A stretch of DNA of 64,000 nt from the NCBI RefSeq assembly GCF_028687615.1, contig NZ_JAQTZU010000002.1:124001-188000 (forward strand). The letters are read 5' to 3'. Positions 34,369 to 42,368 of this stretch are shown piece after piece. Under the pieces are notes generated by a model. It made no database searches. It saw nothing but the letters and a program-made list of their open reading frames with translations, and had not been told where the DNA came from. This stretch comes from Methylovulum sp. (lineage in GTDB: Bacteria > Pseudomonadota > Gammaproteobacteria > Methylococcales > Methylomonadaceae). How positions within the stretch are numbered: the stretch's first letter is position 1; each line of letters starts with the position of its first letter. Both the position numbers and the translations under genes were made by a program.

Positions 34369-34450
34369 CGCGTACCCTTTCTGGGGCATAAAGGCATCCT
34401 GCCCGCCAATTGCGGTCAAGAGACCTAAGCTCCAAAAAACGAAAACCTGA
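34369..34450. repeat. Dispersed repeat shared with 41211-41290
   Basis: GCGTACC-TTTCTGGGGCATAAAGG and CATCCTGCCCGC...TTGCGGTCAAGA...GCTCCAAAAA(A)CGAAAAC occur in the same order at both places with a few differences. Function unknown. Confidence 0.75.
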
Positions 34451-34472
34451 GCGTTTAAAAGCGTACATAAAA

Positions 34473-34514
34473 CATGACCGTAGAGACGCTGCATTGCAAG
34501 GTCTCTACGGTCAT
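34473..34514. repeat. Perfect 15-bp inverted repeat
   Basis: CATGACCGTAGAGAC and GTCTCTACGGTCATG are exact complements separated by 12 bases. It sits just after the stop of the RTX remnant (minus strand) and could terminate or stabilise that transcript. Confidence 0.75.
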
Positions 34515-34521
34515 GCCGGTT

Positions 34522-34945
34522 TTACACCAACCAAACCCCGCCAGCCGCCAAACCGTCGGTATTCAGGTTTGAAGCTAAAACGCCCGTCAACTGCACCGCC
34601 GTATCCGCCGCGCCATTGCCTTGGAAGACATAAGTGTTGCCCACGGCGGTGAACGCCACCGTCTCCCCTGCGCTAAAATTGGCTTGCAGGTACTTGAACG
34701 CCGTCGCCATGTTTTTAACGGATAAAGCCAATGCCGTGCTGTAACTGTTCACATCGTCGAAGCCGAACTGTTTTTACCCAGCAACACGTCGTTTCCACCG
34801 TGCCTTGCCAGGCCAAGTTTTCGACGTTGGCGGTGAGGGTGGTGTAGTTGAAGGTGCTGATGACGGTGTCTGGAACTGGCGGCTTCCGTGACCACATCGC
34901 CCACGTCATCGACGAAGTACAGGTCGTCGCCTAGCAGCCTGCCGG
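34522..34945 (-). pseudogene. Remnant of an RTX-type secreted protein (C-terminal part)
   Basis: Fragments in three frames together read like the end of a Methylococcales-type RTX protein: DDLYFVDDVGDVVTEAAS, then DTVISTFNYTTLTANVENLA, then GGNDVLLGKN in a second frame, then FGFDDVNSYSTALALSVKNM and FKYLQANFSAGETVAFTAVG to a TAA at 34522. The frame changes and missing repeats show decay by deletions. It is the same style of linker as in the intact RTX gene at 59.2-61.7 kb. An IS1182-type fragment borders its 5' side. Confidence 0.78.
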
Positions 34946-34958
34946 ACTTAGCCCCCAG

Positions 34959-35330
34959 TTAACTAGGCAATGTGCTTTCAAAAACAAAAAATACGGATTT
35001 CAAGGTTACTAACGCGGTTTTATAGCTAAATCCCCCCCGTTTTTCATCGTAGCCCGCTTGCCCAAGGCGGCGGCTGGAAAACACGCCGGTGGCATAGCCA
35101 TAGACCAGCAAGGACAACAGCAGGGCCGGATGGTACGCCTTGCCGCCACGACCGGCATACGCTTGGGTGATGACGGCCAAGTCCAATTGGCCTATGACTT
35201 CCACAATAAAACGAGCCGGATGATTTTCGGGTAACCATTCATCCAATGAGGGGGGGCAGATAGTCGGTGTAGCGGTCGATGGTGCGAAAGCGGCTCAAGT
35301 TTATAACCCGTGTGGCAATGGGGCTGTTAT
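34959..35330 (-). pseudogene. N-terminal fragment of an IS1182-family transposase
   Basis: The frame from 35246 reads LDEWLPENHPARFIVEVIGQ and YHPALLLSLLVYGYATGVFS, the DUF772 N-terminal domain of IS1182/IS5-type transposases. Upstream, FRTIDRYTDYLPP continues in another frame; a run of seven C (minus strand, near 35248-35256) where six would keep LPPSLDEWLPE in frame explains the shift. The sequence is lost after residue about 75 and merges into the RTX remnant. Not functional. Confidence 0.8.
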
Positions 35331-35513
35331 CGCATTACATGCAGCAGTAAGTCCGACAGGCTGCTAGCGGCGAAAACCGTCTTAAACCGGCCCAACCCAA
35401 TCACGCGTTTGTCATTCACCGGTAATAAATAACTGGCATGATTTAAGGGATTATCAAATTAGTTTGTAATCATAACGATACTATTTTCATTCACTTGATA
35501 TGAGCACATCCCT

Positions 35514-37367
35514 ATGAATGGCAAAAAATCATTTTTTTATTCATCGCTAGCACTCGGTGTTGCTTTAGCGATCAATAGCAGCACGGCCCTAGCTACCGCC
35601 CCCGTGACGGCAACTCCAATCCAACACCTTATCGTGGTCATTGGCGAAAACGTCGCTTTCGATACCTTATACGGTGCTTATAAGCCAGCTAAAGGGCAAG
35701 CTATAAAAAACTTATTGTCCACCCGCATTATCAATGCGGACGGTACCCCAGGCGTTAATTTCGCCAAAGCCTTGCAACGTGAAGGCAGCAACCTGACTAA
35801 ACGATACGATGCAAGACCAGTGCGTGGCGCGCCTTATGCGGCATTGCCACAACCATTACAAACCGGCATTCTCGACCCCAGCACTTTTACATTTGTCGGT
35901 GGCATTCCTGACCCGCGTTTTCCGGCTGACCTGCCCAACGGCCCGTTCCAAATCACCAAATATGTCCCTTATGGCTCAGCCAACTCGGCAACTGGCGATC
36001 CAGCCCATAGATTTTTCCAAATGTGGCAACAAACCGGCGGCAATAACCGTGACCACAGCCTATTTACTTGGGTGGCGACAACGACTGGCACAGGTGGCGA
36101 CAACGGACCCAACGGCCCTAAACCAGGCGATTCGCAACAAGGCGGCGAGCTGATGGGCTTTTTTAATATGTCACAAGGCGATGCGCCAATTTTCAAGCAA
36201 TTGGCACAAAACTATGCGTTGAGCGATAACTTCCACCAATCGATTATGGGTGGGACCGGGGCGAACTTTTTCTCCATCGCCACTGCTGACGTTGCGATCT
36301 ATAACAATGCCGGTGTACTGACACCTCCAGCTAATCAAATTGAAAATCCAAGCCCACTGGCAGGGACTGAAAACTTCTACACCCAAGATGGCTATGCTGG
36401 CGGTTCTTATGTGAAGTGCTCGGATGCCAAACAACCAGGCGTCAGATCAATTCTAAGAATCCTTGAGACCCAAAACCGTGCCAGCAATTGTGCAAAAGAC
36501 GCATTCTATTTGGTCAACAATTACGATGTCCCTTACAACGTAGACGGTTCAGCCAAAACCCTGGGGCCAACCCAGTTTGTCTATCCACCACAAACCGTGC
36601 CAACCATAGGCGAAGCCTTGTCAGCCAAGGATGTGAGCTGGAAATGGTATACCGCAGGCCGTGACACGAATGATATATTGAATGACGAACTGTATCCTTA
36701 TATCCATGCCCTTGTCGATAAGCAAGTCCCTATTGATACCCCAAACCGTGCACAAGTTGTCGATGCCATCACCTTTTCAAATACCCGGACGGTGGTTTAT
36801 AACAGCATTGGCGATCCGCACAACGCCTCTGCCAATGTGGTCACCACACCTGCATTGCGCGACCATCTAAAAGGTATGGAAACATTCCTGAGCGATGTCA
36901 GCAATGAGACGTTGCCTGCGGTTTCTTTTGTCGTACCTAAAAATCTGGTTAGCGGCCACCCTGGTTATTCAGCCCCTGTGCGCTATGAGTTGTTCATCAA
37001 AGACTTGGTTGAATCAGTACAGGCCAAACCGGCATTATGGGCGAACACGGCAATCATCGTCACTACAGATGAAGGTGGTGGCTATTTCGACTCCGGTGTG
37101 ATCCAAAATCTGGACTTTTTCGGTGACGGCCCACGGATTCCAATGCTAGTCGTATCGCCGTATGCGAAAAAAGGTTTCGTCGATCACGTCTATCATGACC
37201 ATGCGTCAATTTTGAAATTTATCGAACATAACTGGGGCTTGAATCCTTTATCAGCGCGTAGCCGTGATAACTTGCCTAACCCGGTTGCCGGCAGCAATCC
37301 TTACTTGCCTGCCAACCAGCCAGCCATTGGCGATATGACCAGCCTGTTTGATTTTCCTGCGCCATAA
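35514..37367 (+). CDS. Secreted phosphoesterase (phospholipase C/acid phosphatase family)
   Basis: A 617-residue protein with a signal peptide (FFYSSLALGVALAINSSTALA). IQHLIVVIGENVAFDTLYGAY matches the N-terminal metal/nucleophile motif of the phosphoesterase family (QHVVVIMQENRSFD-like, here GENVAFD), with NYALSDNFHQSIMGGT and GGGYFDSGVI...GPRIPMLVVSPYAKKGFVDHVYHDHASILKFIEHNWGL as later metal-binding parts. Relatives include phospholipase C and acid phosphatase AcpA-like proteins; substrate is not evident. It may serve phosphate scavenging from the periplasm or outside. Monocistronic. Confidence 0.88.
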   Translation: MNGKKSFFYSSLALGVALAINSSTALATAPVTATPIQHLIVVIGENVAFDTLYGAYKPAKGQAIKNLLSTRIINADGTPGVNFAKALQREGSNLTKRYDARPVRGAPYAALPQPLQTGILDPSTFTFVGGIPDPRFPADLPNGPFQITKYVPYGSANSATGDPAHRFFQMWQQTGGNNRDHSLFTWVATTTGTGGDNGPNGPKPGDSQQGGELMGFFNMSQGDAPIFKQLAQNYALSDNFHQSIMGGTGANFFSIATADVAIYNNAGVLTPPANQIENPSPLAGTENFYTQDGYAGGSYVKCSDAKQPGVRSILRILETQNRASNCAKDAFYLVNNYDVPYNVDGSAKTLGPTQFVYPPQTVPTIGEALSAKDVSWKWYTAGRDTNDILNDELYPYIHALVDKQVPIDTPNRAQVVDAITFSNTRTVVYNSIGDPHNASANVVTTPALRDHLKGMETFLSDVSNETLPAVSFVVPKNLVSGHPGYSAPVRYELFIKDLVESVQAKPALWANTAIIVTTDEGGGYFDSGVIQNLDFFGDGPRIPMLVVSPYAKKGFVDHVYHDHASILKFIEHNWGLNPLSARSRDNLPNPVAGSNPYLPANQPAIGDMTSLFDFPAP

Positions 37368-37403
37368 ACAGATTTAGGTCTTAGCACCATTTCGGTACCC
37401 TGT

Positions 37404-37431
37404 GTAGGGACAGGCTAAAACCTGTCCCTAC
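37404..37431. repeat. Hairpin after the phosphoesterase gene
   Basis: GTAGGGACAGG ctaaaa CCTGTCCCTAC is a perfect 11-bp stem. No T tract follows, so it is either a repeat or a factor-dependent terminator. Confidence 0.6.
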
Positions 37432-37543
37432 CATTCAAATAAACAACAACGAATTACCGCGTTAATCATCTACAAATCCCTTGCATTCATAAACACAATC
37501 CCGTATTAAACCTGCGGCAATAATCCCATACATAGAAAATGGC

Positions 37544-37900
37544 TCAAGATTTAGCCAACAATGCGGTTGCCTGAAAAGTTATCCCTTTCCAGCCAAACTT
37601 CATAAAATTCCTGATATTCTGATGTCCCGTACCATCGGGGTTTTGCAAAACATCGATACGGTAAAAATCCCCAAACAGATTTAGCGTTGTTTGTTCATCA
37701 AGTTGATGGATCATCGCGAATGCAAAAATTTTGCAAGATCCCTCGTTAGTCCCTGCTTGATTTATCAGCATTTCATCACCCAAACCATTGCTGAATGTCG
37801 TGGGCTGATAATGATAATGTCCAGTAATGACCGCGATGGTGTCAGCAAAACTGACCGGGACATTGTCGGTTATTTTTTCAAGAAACAAAGCCAATGGCAT
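37544..37900 (-). CDS. HopJ-family protein
   Basis: A 118-residue protein: the N-terminal ITDNVPVSFADTIAVITGHYHYQPTTFSNGLG and the C-terminal LFGDFYRIDVLQNPDGTGHQ followed by NIRNFMKFGW are the signature of the HopJ family. Despite the name (from a Pseudomonas type III effector candidate), these short proteins are widespread in non-pathogens and their role is unknown. The frame ends 18 bases before the end of the isochorismatase-like gene on the same strand, suggesting cotranscription with smpB and the hydrolase. Confidence 0.86.
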   Translation of the reverse strand: MPLALFLEKITDNVPVSFADTIAVITGHYHYQPTTFSNGLGDEMLINQAGTNEGSCKIFAFAMIHQLDEQTTLNLFGDFYRIDVLQNPDGTGHQNIRNFMKFGWKGITFQATALLAKS

Positions 37901-37917
37901 AGCTCAACACCTTAAGA

Positions 37918-38472
37918 TCAACGAAGCAAACGGGAAATAGCTTTAAACTCAGGATGGGCGGCATCACGCAGCCATTCGAATACCACAGATTCATGATTCG
38001 TCACCGTCACACCTTGCTGGCCCAAGCGTTTGAGCGCGTAAAGCTTATGCCCTTCTTTACGTGAACACACGGCATCTTCAACCACCTGGACCTGGTACCC
38101 TAAACACAACAATTCCAAAGCAGTCTGTAAAACACAAACATGGGTTTCCAAACCCAGCAAGATGATTTGCTTACGTCCAGTTGCTAGCAAAGCCTCTGAA
38201 AATCCCGGCGCGGCGCAACAAGAAAACCCTGTCTTTTCAAAAAACAAGGTGTTTTCAGGCAGCTTGGTAACAAGCACACGTTCAGTCAGTCCCAAGCCTT
38301 GCGGATATTGCTCGGTGACTAATACCGGAACGGACAAGCGTTGCGCGACTTCCAGCAAAATCCCGGCATGGAAACATAGCCCTGGGGCTTCCGCCATCAC
38401 CGCCGTTAATTTACTCTGGACATCAATAACGACGATGACACTGTCCGCCGCCGTCAACAAAGAGGTGTTCAT
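37918..38472 (-). CDS. Isochorismatase-family cysteine hydrolase
   Basis: A 184-residue protein from the ATG at 38470-38472. SVIVVIDVQSKLTAVM carries the catalytic Asp, LVTEQYPQGLGLT the middle Lys/Gln region, and IILLGLETHVCVLQTALELL the nucleophilic Cys. This is the nicotinamidase/isochorismatase superfamily; the substrate is not determined, and the short form without a zinc-binding DxHxxD motif argues against nicotinamidase. It begins 2 bases after smpB on the same strand. Confidence 0.88.
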   Translation of the reverse strand: MNTSLLTAADSVIVVIDVQSKLTAVMAEAPGLCFHAGILLEVAQRLSVPVLVTEQYPQGLGLTERVLVTKLPENTLFFEKTGFSCCAAPGFSEALLATGRKQIILLGLETHVCVLQTALELLCLGYQVQVVEDAVCSRKEGHKLYALKRLGQQGVTVTNHESVVFEWLRDAAHPEFKAISRLLR

Positions 38473-38474
38473 AG

Positions 38475-38960
38475 TTAAGCCTTTTTCATAATCCGCGCTT
38501 TTTCGCGCTGCCAATCACGGTCTTTTGAAGCCGCGCGTTTATCGTGCAATTGCTTGCCTTTAGCCAGGCCAATTTCCAGCTTGGCCCGGCCATTTTTCCA
38601 GTACATCGACAATGGAATCAAGGTATAACCTTTGCGCTCAACCGCTCCAATCAACTTATTAAGCTCATGGCGGTTCAGCAGCAATTTTTTTGACCGCACC
38701 GACTCAGGGTTGATATGCGTGGAAGCCGACAACAAAGCCGAAATATGTGCACCGGACAACCATGCCTCACCGCGTTTTATCGCCACATAGCTTTCTTTTA
38801 ACTGTACTTTGCCGGCCCTGAGACTTTTCACTTCCCAGCCTTGCAAGACCAAGCCCGCCTCAAAGCGTTCTTCAATGAAGTATTCATGGGTGGCCTGACG
38901 GTTGACGGCGATGGTCGAATTTTGTTGGGATTTAGCTTTTTTAGGATTTTTATCAGCCAT
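38475..38960 (-). CDS. smpB: SsrA-binding protein SmpB
   Basis: A 161-residue protein with [28 protein letters not shown], the oligonucleotide-binding core, [26 protein letters not shown] and the C-terminal tail [20 protein letters not shown] ending IMKKA that enters the ribosomal mRNA channel. SmpB delivers tmRNA to stalled ribosomes. The divergent ratA-rnfH pair nearby is the standard gammaproteobacterial context, here separated by a transporter gene. tmRNA (ssrA) is not in the window. Confidence 0.97.
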   Translation of the reverse strand: MADKNPKKAKSQQNSTIAVNRQATHEYFIEERFEAGLVLQGWEVKSLRAGKVQLKESYVAIKRGEAWLSGAHISALLSASTHINPESVRSKKLLLNRHELNKLIGAVERKGYTLIPLSMYWKNGRAKLEIGLAKGKQLHDKRAASKDRDWQREKARIMKKA

Positions 38961-39098
38961 AGGGCGGGAAAGACAATGAATGGAGTAAAGGAATTGCGGA
39001 TGTGCCGCGAATTTAAAACTGACGCAAGGGAATAATTTTGTTATTTTACGCGATTATTTTTCGATAATAATAATTAAAGTCAGTTTTTGAGGACGCGC

Positions 39099-40460
39099 AT
39101 GTCAGATACAAAAAAATCCCCCCAAGGCGAATGGTCGTCGCATTTTGCATTTATTCTGGCGGCTACCGGTTCAGCGGTCGGATTGGGCAATATCTGGAAA
39201 TTTCCGTACATCACCGGCGAAAACGGCGGCGGCGCGTTCGTGCTGGTGTATTTGCTGTGTGTCGCCCTGGTTGGACTCCCGATCATGATGGCGGAAACCC
39301 TGATGGGTCGACGTGGGCGGCATAATCCGGTGACCACGATGGAAGCCCTGACCGCCGAAGCCAAAGCCGATGAGCACTGGCATTATCTAGGCTGGATGGG
39401 CATTATCGCGGGCATGCTGATATTGTCTTACTACAGCGTGATTGCCGGCTGGGCGACCGCCTATGTCTTCAAAGCCTTTTCCGGCAGTTTTTTTGATGCC
39501 GACGCCCACGCCATCAAACAGCTTTTTGCTGATTTTATCGCCAGCCCTATCCAGCTTATTTTTTGGCATACGGCGTTTATGCTGGCAACCATGTCGATAG
39601 TCAAACGCGGCATAAGCCACGGCCTGGAAAAATCCCTGCGTTTTTTGATGCCCTGTTTGTTTGTCCTGCTGATTCTATTGGTCGGCTACGCCATGACCAC
39701 GCCCGGTTATTTTCAAGGCCTACATTTTTTATTTAACGCCGATTTCAGTAAATTAAGTGGAAACTCGATACTCACCGCATTAGGCCAGGCTTTTTTTAGC
39801 TTAGGCATAGGCATGGGTGCAGTGATGGTTTACGGGGCTTATTTGCCGAAAAAAATCTCCATCACCGAAACGGTGGTCATTGTTTCCATTGCCGACACGG
39901 TCGTCGCGTTGTTGGCTGGCATCATCATTTTTCCGATTGTTTTCACAAATGGCCTGGAACCGAATTCCGGCCCAGGCCTGATTTTCGAAACCCTGCCGAT
40001 TGCGTTTGGCTCAATGATCGGTGGCTGGTTGTTCGGAATTCTGTTTTTCGTCATGCTGGTCGTTGCCGCCTTGTCATCGTCGGTCGCCTTGATCGAACCG
40101 ACGGTGACTTGGCTGATTGAAACCCGTGGTTTTAGCCGCGAAAAAGCTTGCCTTTGGTCAGGTTTGGTGACCTGGTTGGTTGGCTTTGCGAGCATTTTCT
40201 CCTTCAATAGCTGGTCAGAGTTCAAGGTTTTTGGCCTCACGCTGTTTGAATTGCTCGATTATGCCACCGCCAACCTGATGTTGCCGATAGGCGGTTTTGC
40301 CATCGCCATTTTTGCGGGTTGGGTCATGGTGCGGGACCACAGCGAACAGGAACTGGATTTGCCGAACCCGCAAAGTTACCAGATTTGGGAATTGCTCATC
40401 AAATACCTTGCCCCCGCCGCCGTTTTTTTCGTGTTCTTAGACGTTGTAGGAGTGCTTTAA
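39099..40460 (+). CDS. Sodium-dependent transporter of the NSS/SNF family
   Basis: A 453-residue protein from the ATG at 39099 (GAGGA upstream). About 11-12 membrane segments; FILAATGSAVGLGNIWKFPYITGENGGGAF is the diagnostic TM1 with the sodium-site residues, followed by GWMGIIAGMLILSYYSVIAGWA. Bacterial relatives (LeuT, MhsT, TnaT) import amino acids with sodium. The specific substrate is not evident. It stands between smpB and ratA and its stop is 2 bases from the ratA ATG, indicating cotranscription with ratA-rnfH. Confidence 0.93.
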   Translation: MSDTKKSPQGEWSSHFAFILAATGSAVGLGNIWKFPYITGENGGGAFVLVYLLCVALVGLPIMMAETLMGRRGRHNPVTTMEALTAEAKADEHWHYLGWMGIIAGMLILSYYSVIAGWATAYVFKAFSGSFFDADAHAIKQLFADFIASPIQLIFWHTAFMLATMSIVKRGISHGLEKSLRFLMPCLFVLLILLVGYAMTTPGYFQGLHFLFNADFSKLSGNSILTALGQAFFSLGIGMGAVMVYGAYLPKKISITETVVIVSIADTVVALLAGIIIFPIVFTNGLEPNSGPGLIFETLPIAFGSMIGGWLFGILFFVMLVVAALSSSVALIEPTVTWLIETRGFSREKACLWSGLVTWLVGFASIFSFNSWSEFKVFGLTLFELLDYATANLMLPIGGFAIAIFAGWVMVRDHSEQELDLPNPQSYQIWELLIKYLAPAAVFFVFLDVVGVL

Positions 40461-40462
40461 GG

Positions 40463-40894
40463 ATGACGATTGTACAAAAAAGCGCGTTGGTCAAATATTC
40501 TGCCAAACAAATGTTTGATTTGGTCAATGACATTGAAGCCTACCCGCAATTTCTGCCGTGGTGCAGCGACAGCCGCATCCTGAAACGCAACGATGGTGTC
40601 GTTGAAGCGGAACTGTCCATTTCCAAAGGTGGTTTTAAAAAATCCTTTTCCACTCGCAACAAAATCGATCAAGGCGGCACCATCACGGTTTCTTTATTGG
40701 ACGGGCCGTTTTCGTATCTGGAAGGGGTTTGGAATTTTATGCCCTTGCGCGAAGACGCCAGCAAAATCTCCTTAGATTTAGAATTTGAAATGTCCAGCAA
40801 ACTCGCGAGCTTGGCGTTTGGTGCCGTGTTCAACCAAATCTGCAACACTATGGTCAGCTCCTTCACTAACCGCGCCAAGCAAGTTTATGTCTGA
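40463..40894 (+). CDS. ratA: RatA, START-like (COQ10/polyketide cyclase) protein
   Basis: A 143-residue protein from the ATG at 40463 (AAGG upstream). VQKSALVKYSAKQMFDLVND and IEAYPQFLPWCSDSRIL are the hallmark of the COQ10/RatA START-like family. In E. coli RatA was described as a toxin that blocks 70S assembly, while mitochondrial Coq10 binds ubiquinone; which role applies here is unknown. It overlaps rnfH by 8 bases, the usual pair. Confidence 0.92.
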   Translation: MTIVQKSALVKYSAKQMFDLVNDIEAYPQFLPWCSDSRILKRNDGVVEAELSISKGGFKKSFSTRNKIDQGGTITVSLLDGPFSYLEGVWNFMPLREDASKISLDLEFEMSSKLASLAFGAVFNQICNTMVSSFTNRAKQVYV

Positions 40895-41165
40895 GACTTT
40901 GGAGGTCGAAGTCGCTTATGCCCTGCCGGGCCGACAAACGCTAATCGCGCTCGCATTGCCAGCCCCTACCACCGCCGCCGACGCAATTGCCACGTCGGGG
41001 ATTTTGGCGCAATTCCCCGAACTGGATCTGGCAACGCTAAATGTGGGGATTTTTGGGCATATCACCCCACTGGCCCAGCCCCTGCGTAAGGGAGACCGCG
41101 TGGAAATTTACCGCCCGCTTATTCATAATCCCAAAGACGCTAGACGGTTACGGGCGGCGAAGTAG
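40887..41165 (+). CDS. rnfH: RnfH-family ubiquitin-like protein
   Basis: A 92-residue protein from the ATG at 40887. EVEVAYALPGRQTLIALALP, then VGIFGHITPLAQPLRKGDRV and EIYRPLIHNPKDARR are the conserved RnfH (beta-grasp) motifs. The family has been proposed as an antitoxin partner of RatA; that function is not established. It is the last gene of the transporter-ratA-rnfH operon. Confidence 0.93.
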   Translation: MSETLEVEVAYALPGRQTLIALALPAPTTAADAIATSGILAQFPELDLATLNVGIFGHITPLAQPLRKGDRVEIYRPLIHNPKDARRLRAAK

Positions 41166-41210
41166 CCATGCTTCAAACAGCCATGTTTTCGGTTTTTAGT
41201 GGAGTGGGGA

Positions 41211-41290
41211 ACGCGTACCTTCTGGGGCATAAAGGCATCCTGCCCGCTAGTTGCGGTCAAGATGACCGCGCTCCAAAAACGAAAACGTGA
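41211..41290. repeat. Dispersed repeat, second copy (see 34369-34450)
   Basis: ACGCGTACCTTCTGGGGCAT and the following blocks match the copy at 34.4 kb. It lies in the 250 bases between rnfH and aqpZ. Confidence 0.75.
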
Positions 41291-41416
41291 TTGTTCAGAG
41301 TATATGTCCTAAATATTTTGGCATTTGACTTGTAGTTATGAATACCCTAGAGTCTGTAAGCTTGGCTTGCCCGGGTCGTTATTTATCAATAACAATTTTA
41401 ACGAAGAGGAATAAAC

Positions 41417-42106
41417 ATGAAACAATATGTAGCGGAATTTTTTGGGACATTTTGGCTGGTTCTTGGTGGTTGTGGTAGCGCGGTGCTGGCGGCGGCATTT
41501 CCAGATGTGGGCATTGGCTTGCTCGGCGTGTCTTTGGCTTTCGGTTTGACGGTTTTAACAATGGCTTTTGCCATAGGCCATATTTCAGGTTGTCATCTTA
41601 ATCCAGCCGTGTCCATCGGGCTTTGGATGGCCGGACGCTTTCCTGCCAATAAATTATTGCCCTATATTGTTGCCCAAGTCATCGGCGGCATCGTGGCGGG
41701 TGGTGTTTTATACCTGATTGCCAGCGGCAAGGCCGACTTTAGTCTGGCAGGCGGATTTGCAGCGAATGGTTATGGCGAACATTCCCCAGGTGGTTATTCG
41801 CTGGTGGCTGCGCTAACCACGGAAGTGGTTATGACTATGATGTTCCTGTTCATCATACTCGGAGCCACCGATGCCCGCGCACCGGCAGGTTTCGCGCCTA
41901 TCGCCATAGGCTTGGGATTGACACTGATCCATTTGATCAGCATTCCGGTGACCAACACGTCGGTTAATCCAGCCAGAAGCATGGCGGTTGCCGTTTATGT
42001 GGGAGATTGGGCTATGGCGCAACTTTGGCTGTTTTGGGTCGCCCCGATAATCGGGGCGATACTGGGGGCGTTGGTTTATCGGTTTATTGGCAGCAGTGAC
42101 GATTGA
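41417..42106 (+). CDS. aqpZ: Aquaporin Z
   Basis: A 229-residue six-helix channel protein with both NPA motifs (NPA 62-64 in [14 protein letters not shown] 184-186 in [11 protein letters not shown]). The selectivity residues fit a water channel: Phe of [11 protein letters not shown], His of [18 protein letters not shown] and the Arg after the second NPA. It lets water cross the inner membrane during osmotic change. GAGGA precedes the start. A GC hairpin follows at 42137-42166. Confidence 0.96.
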   Translation: MKQYVAEFFGTFWLVLGGCGSAVLAAAFPDVGIGLLGVSLAFGLTVLTMAFAIGHISGCHLNPAVSIGLWMAGRFPANKLLPYIVAQVIGGIVAGGVLYLIASGKADFSLAGGFAANGYGEHSPGGYSLVAALTTEVVMTMMFLFIILGATDARAPAGFAPIAIGLGLTLIHLISIPVTNTSVNPARSMAVAVYVGDWAMAQLWLFWVAPIIGAILGALVYRFIGSSDD

Positions 42107-42136
42107 TCGTCTTGCTTTGGGGATAGGCAAAATAGG

Positions 42137-42166
42137 TTGAGGGGGGATTTGAAAATCCCCCCTCAA
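42137..42166. repeat. GC-rich hairpin after aqpZ
   Basis: TTGAGGGGGGATTT g AAAATCCCCCCTCAA is an almost perfect 14-bp stem. The run continues into CCCCCTTT...AAAGGGTGGG. It may terminate aqpZ transcription or be a REP-type repeat. Confidence 0.55.
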
Positions 42167-42368
42167 ACCCCCTTTACCAAAGGGTGGGCAAGTTTGCTTG
42201 CGAAGTTGGTGATCAAGACGTAAAGCCATCCTTTTTATAAAGGGTGGCGGCACTACATCATCTGGTTATTCAATATCTTATGGGTTCTTAGCTATACAAA
42301 CCCCGTCCAATTGATTTCATAACCCTCCGACAAAATGCCTTGGCATATTGCCCGCCCTTAAACAGGTA

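Noticed and set aside
34259-34652. Short frames over the dispersed repeat at 34.4 kb
   Set aside because: They follow the repeat and the 15-bp inverted repeat, with no protein similarity.
37544-37900. Type III secretion effector
   Set aside because: The HopJ name is historical; no type III secretion genes are seen and the family is common in free-living bacteria.
38162-38491. Plus-strand frame across the isochorismatase-like gene
   Set aside because: Antisense shadow of a gene with clear catalytic motifs.
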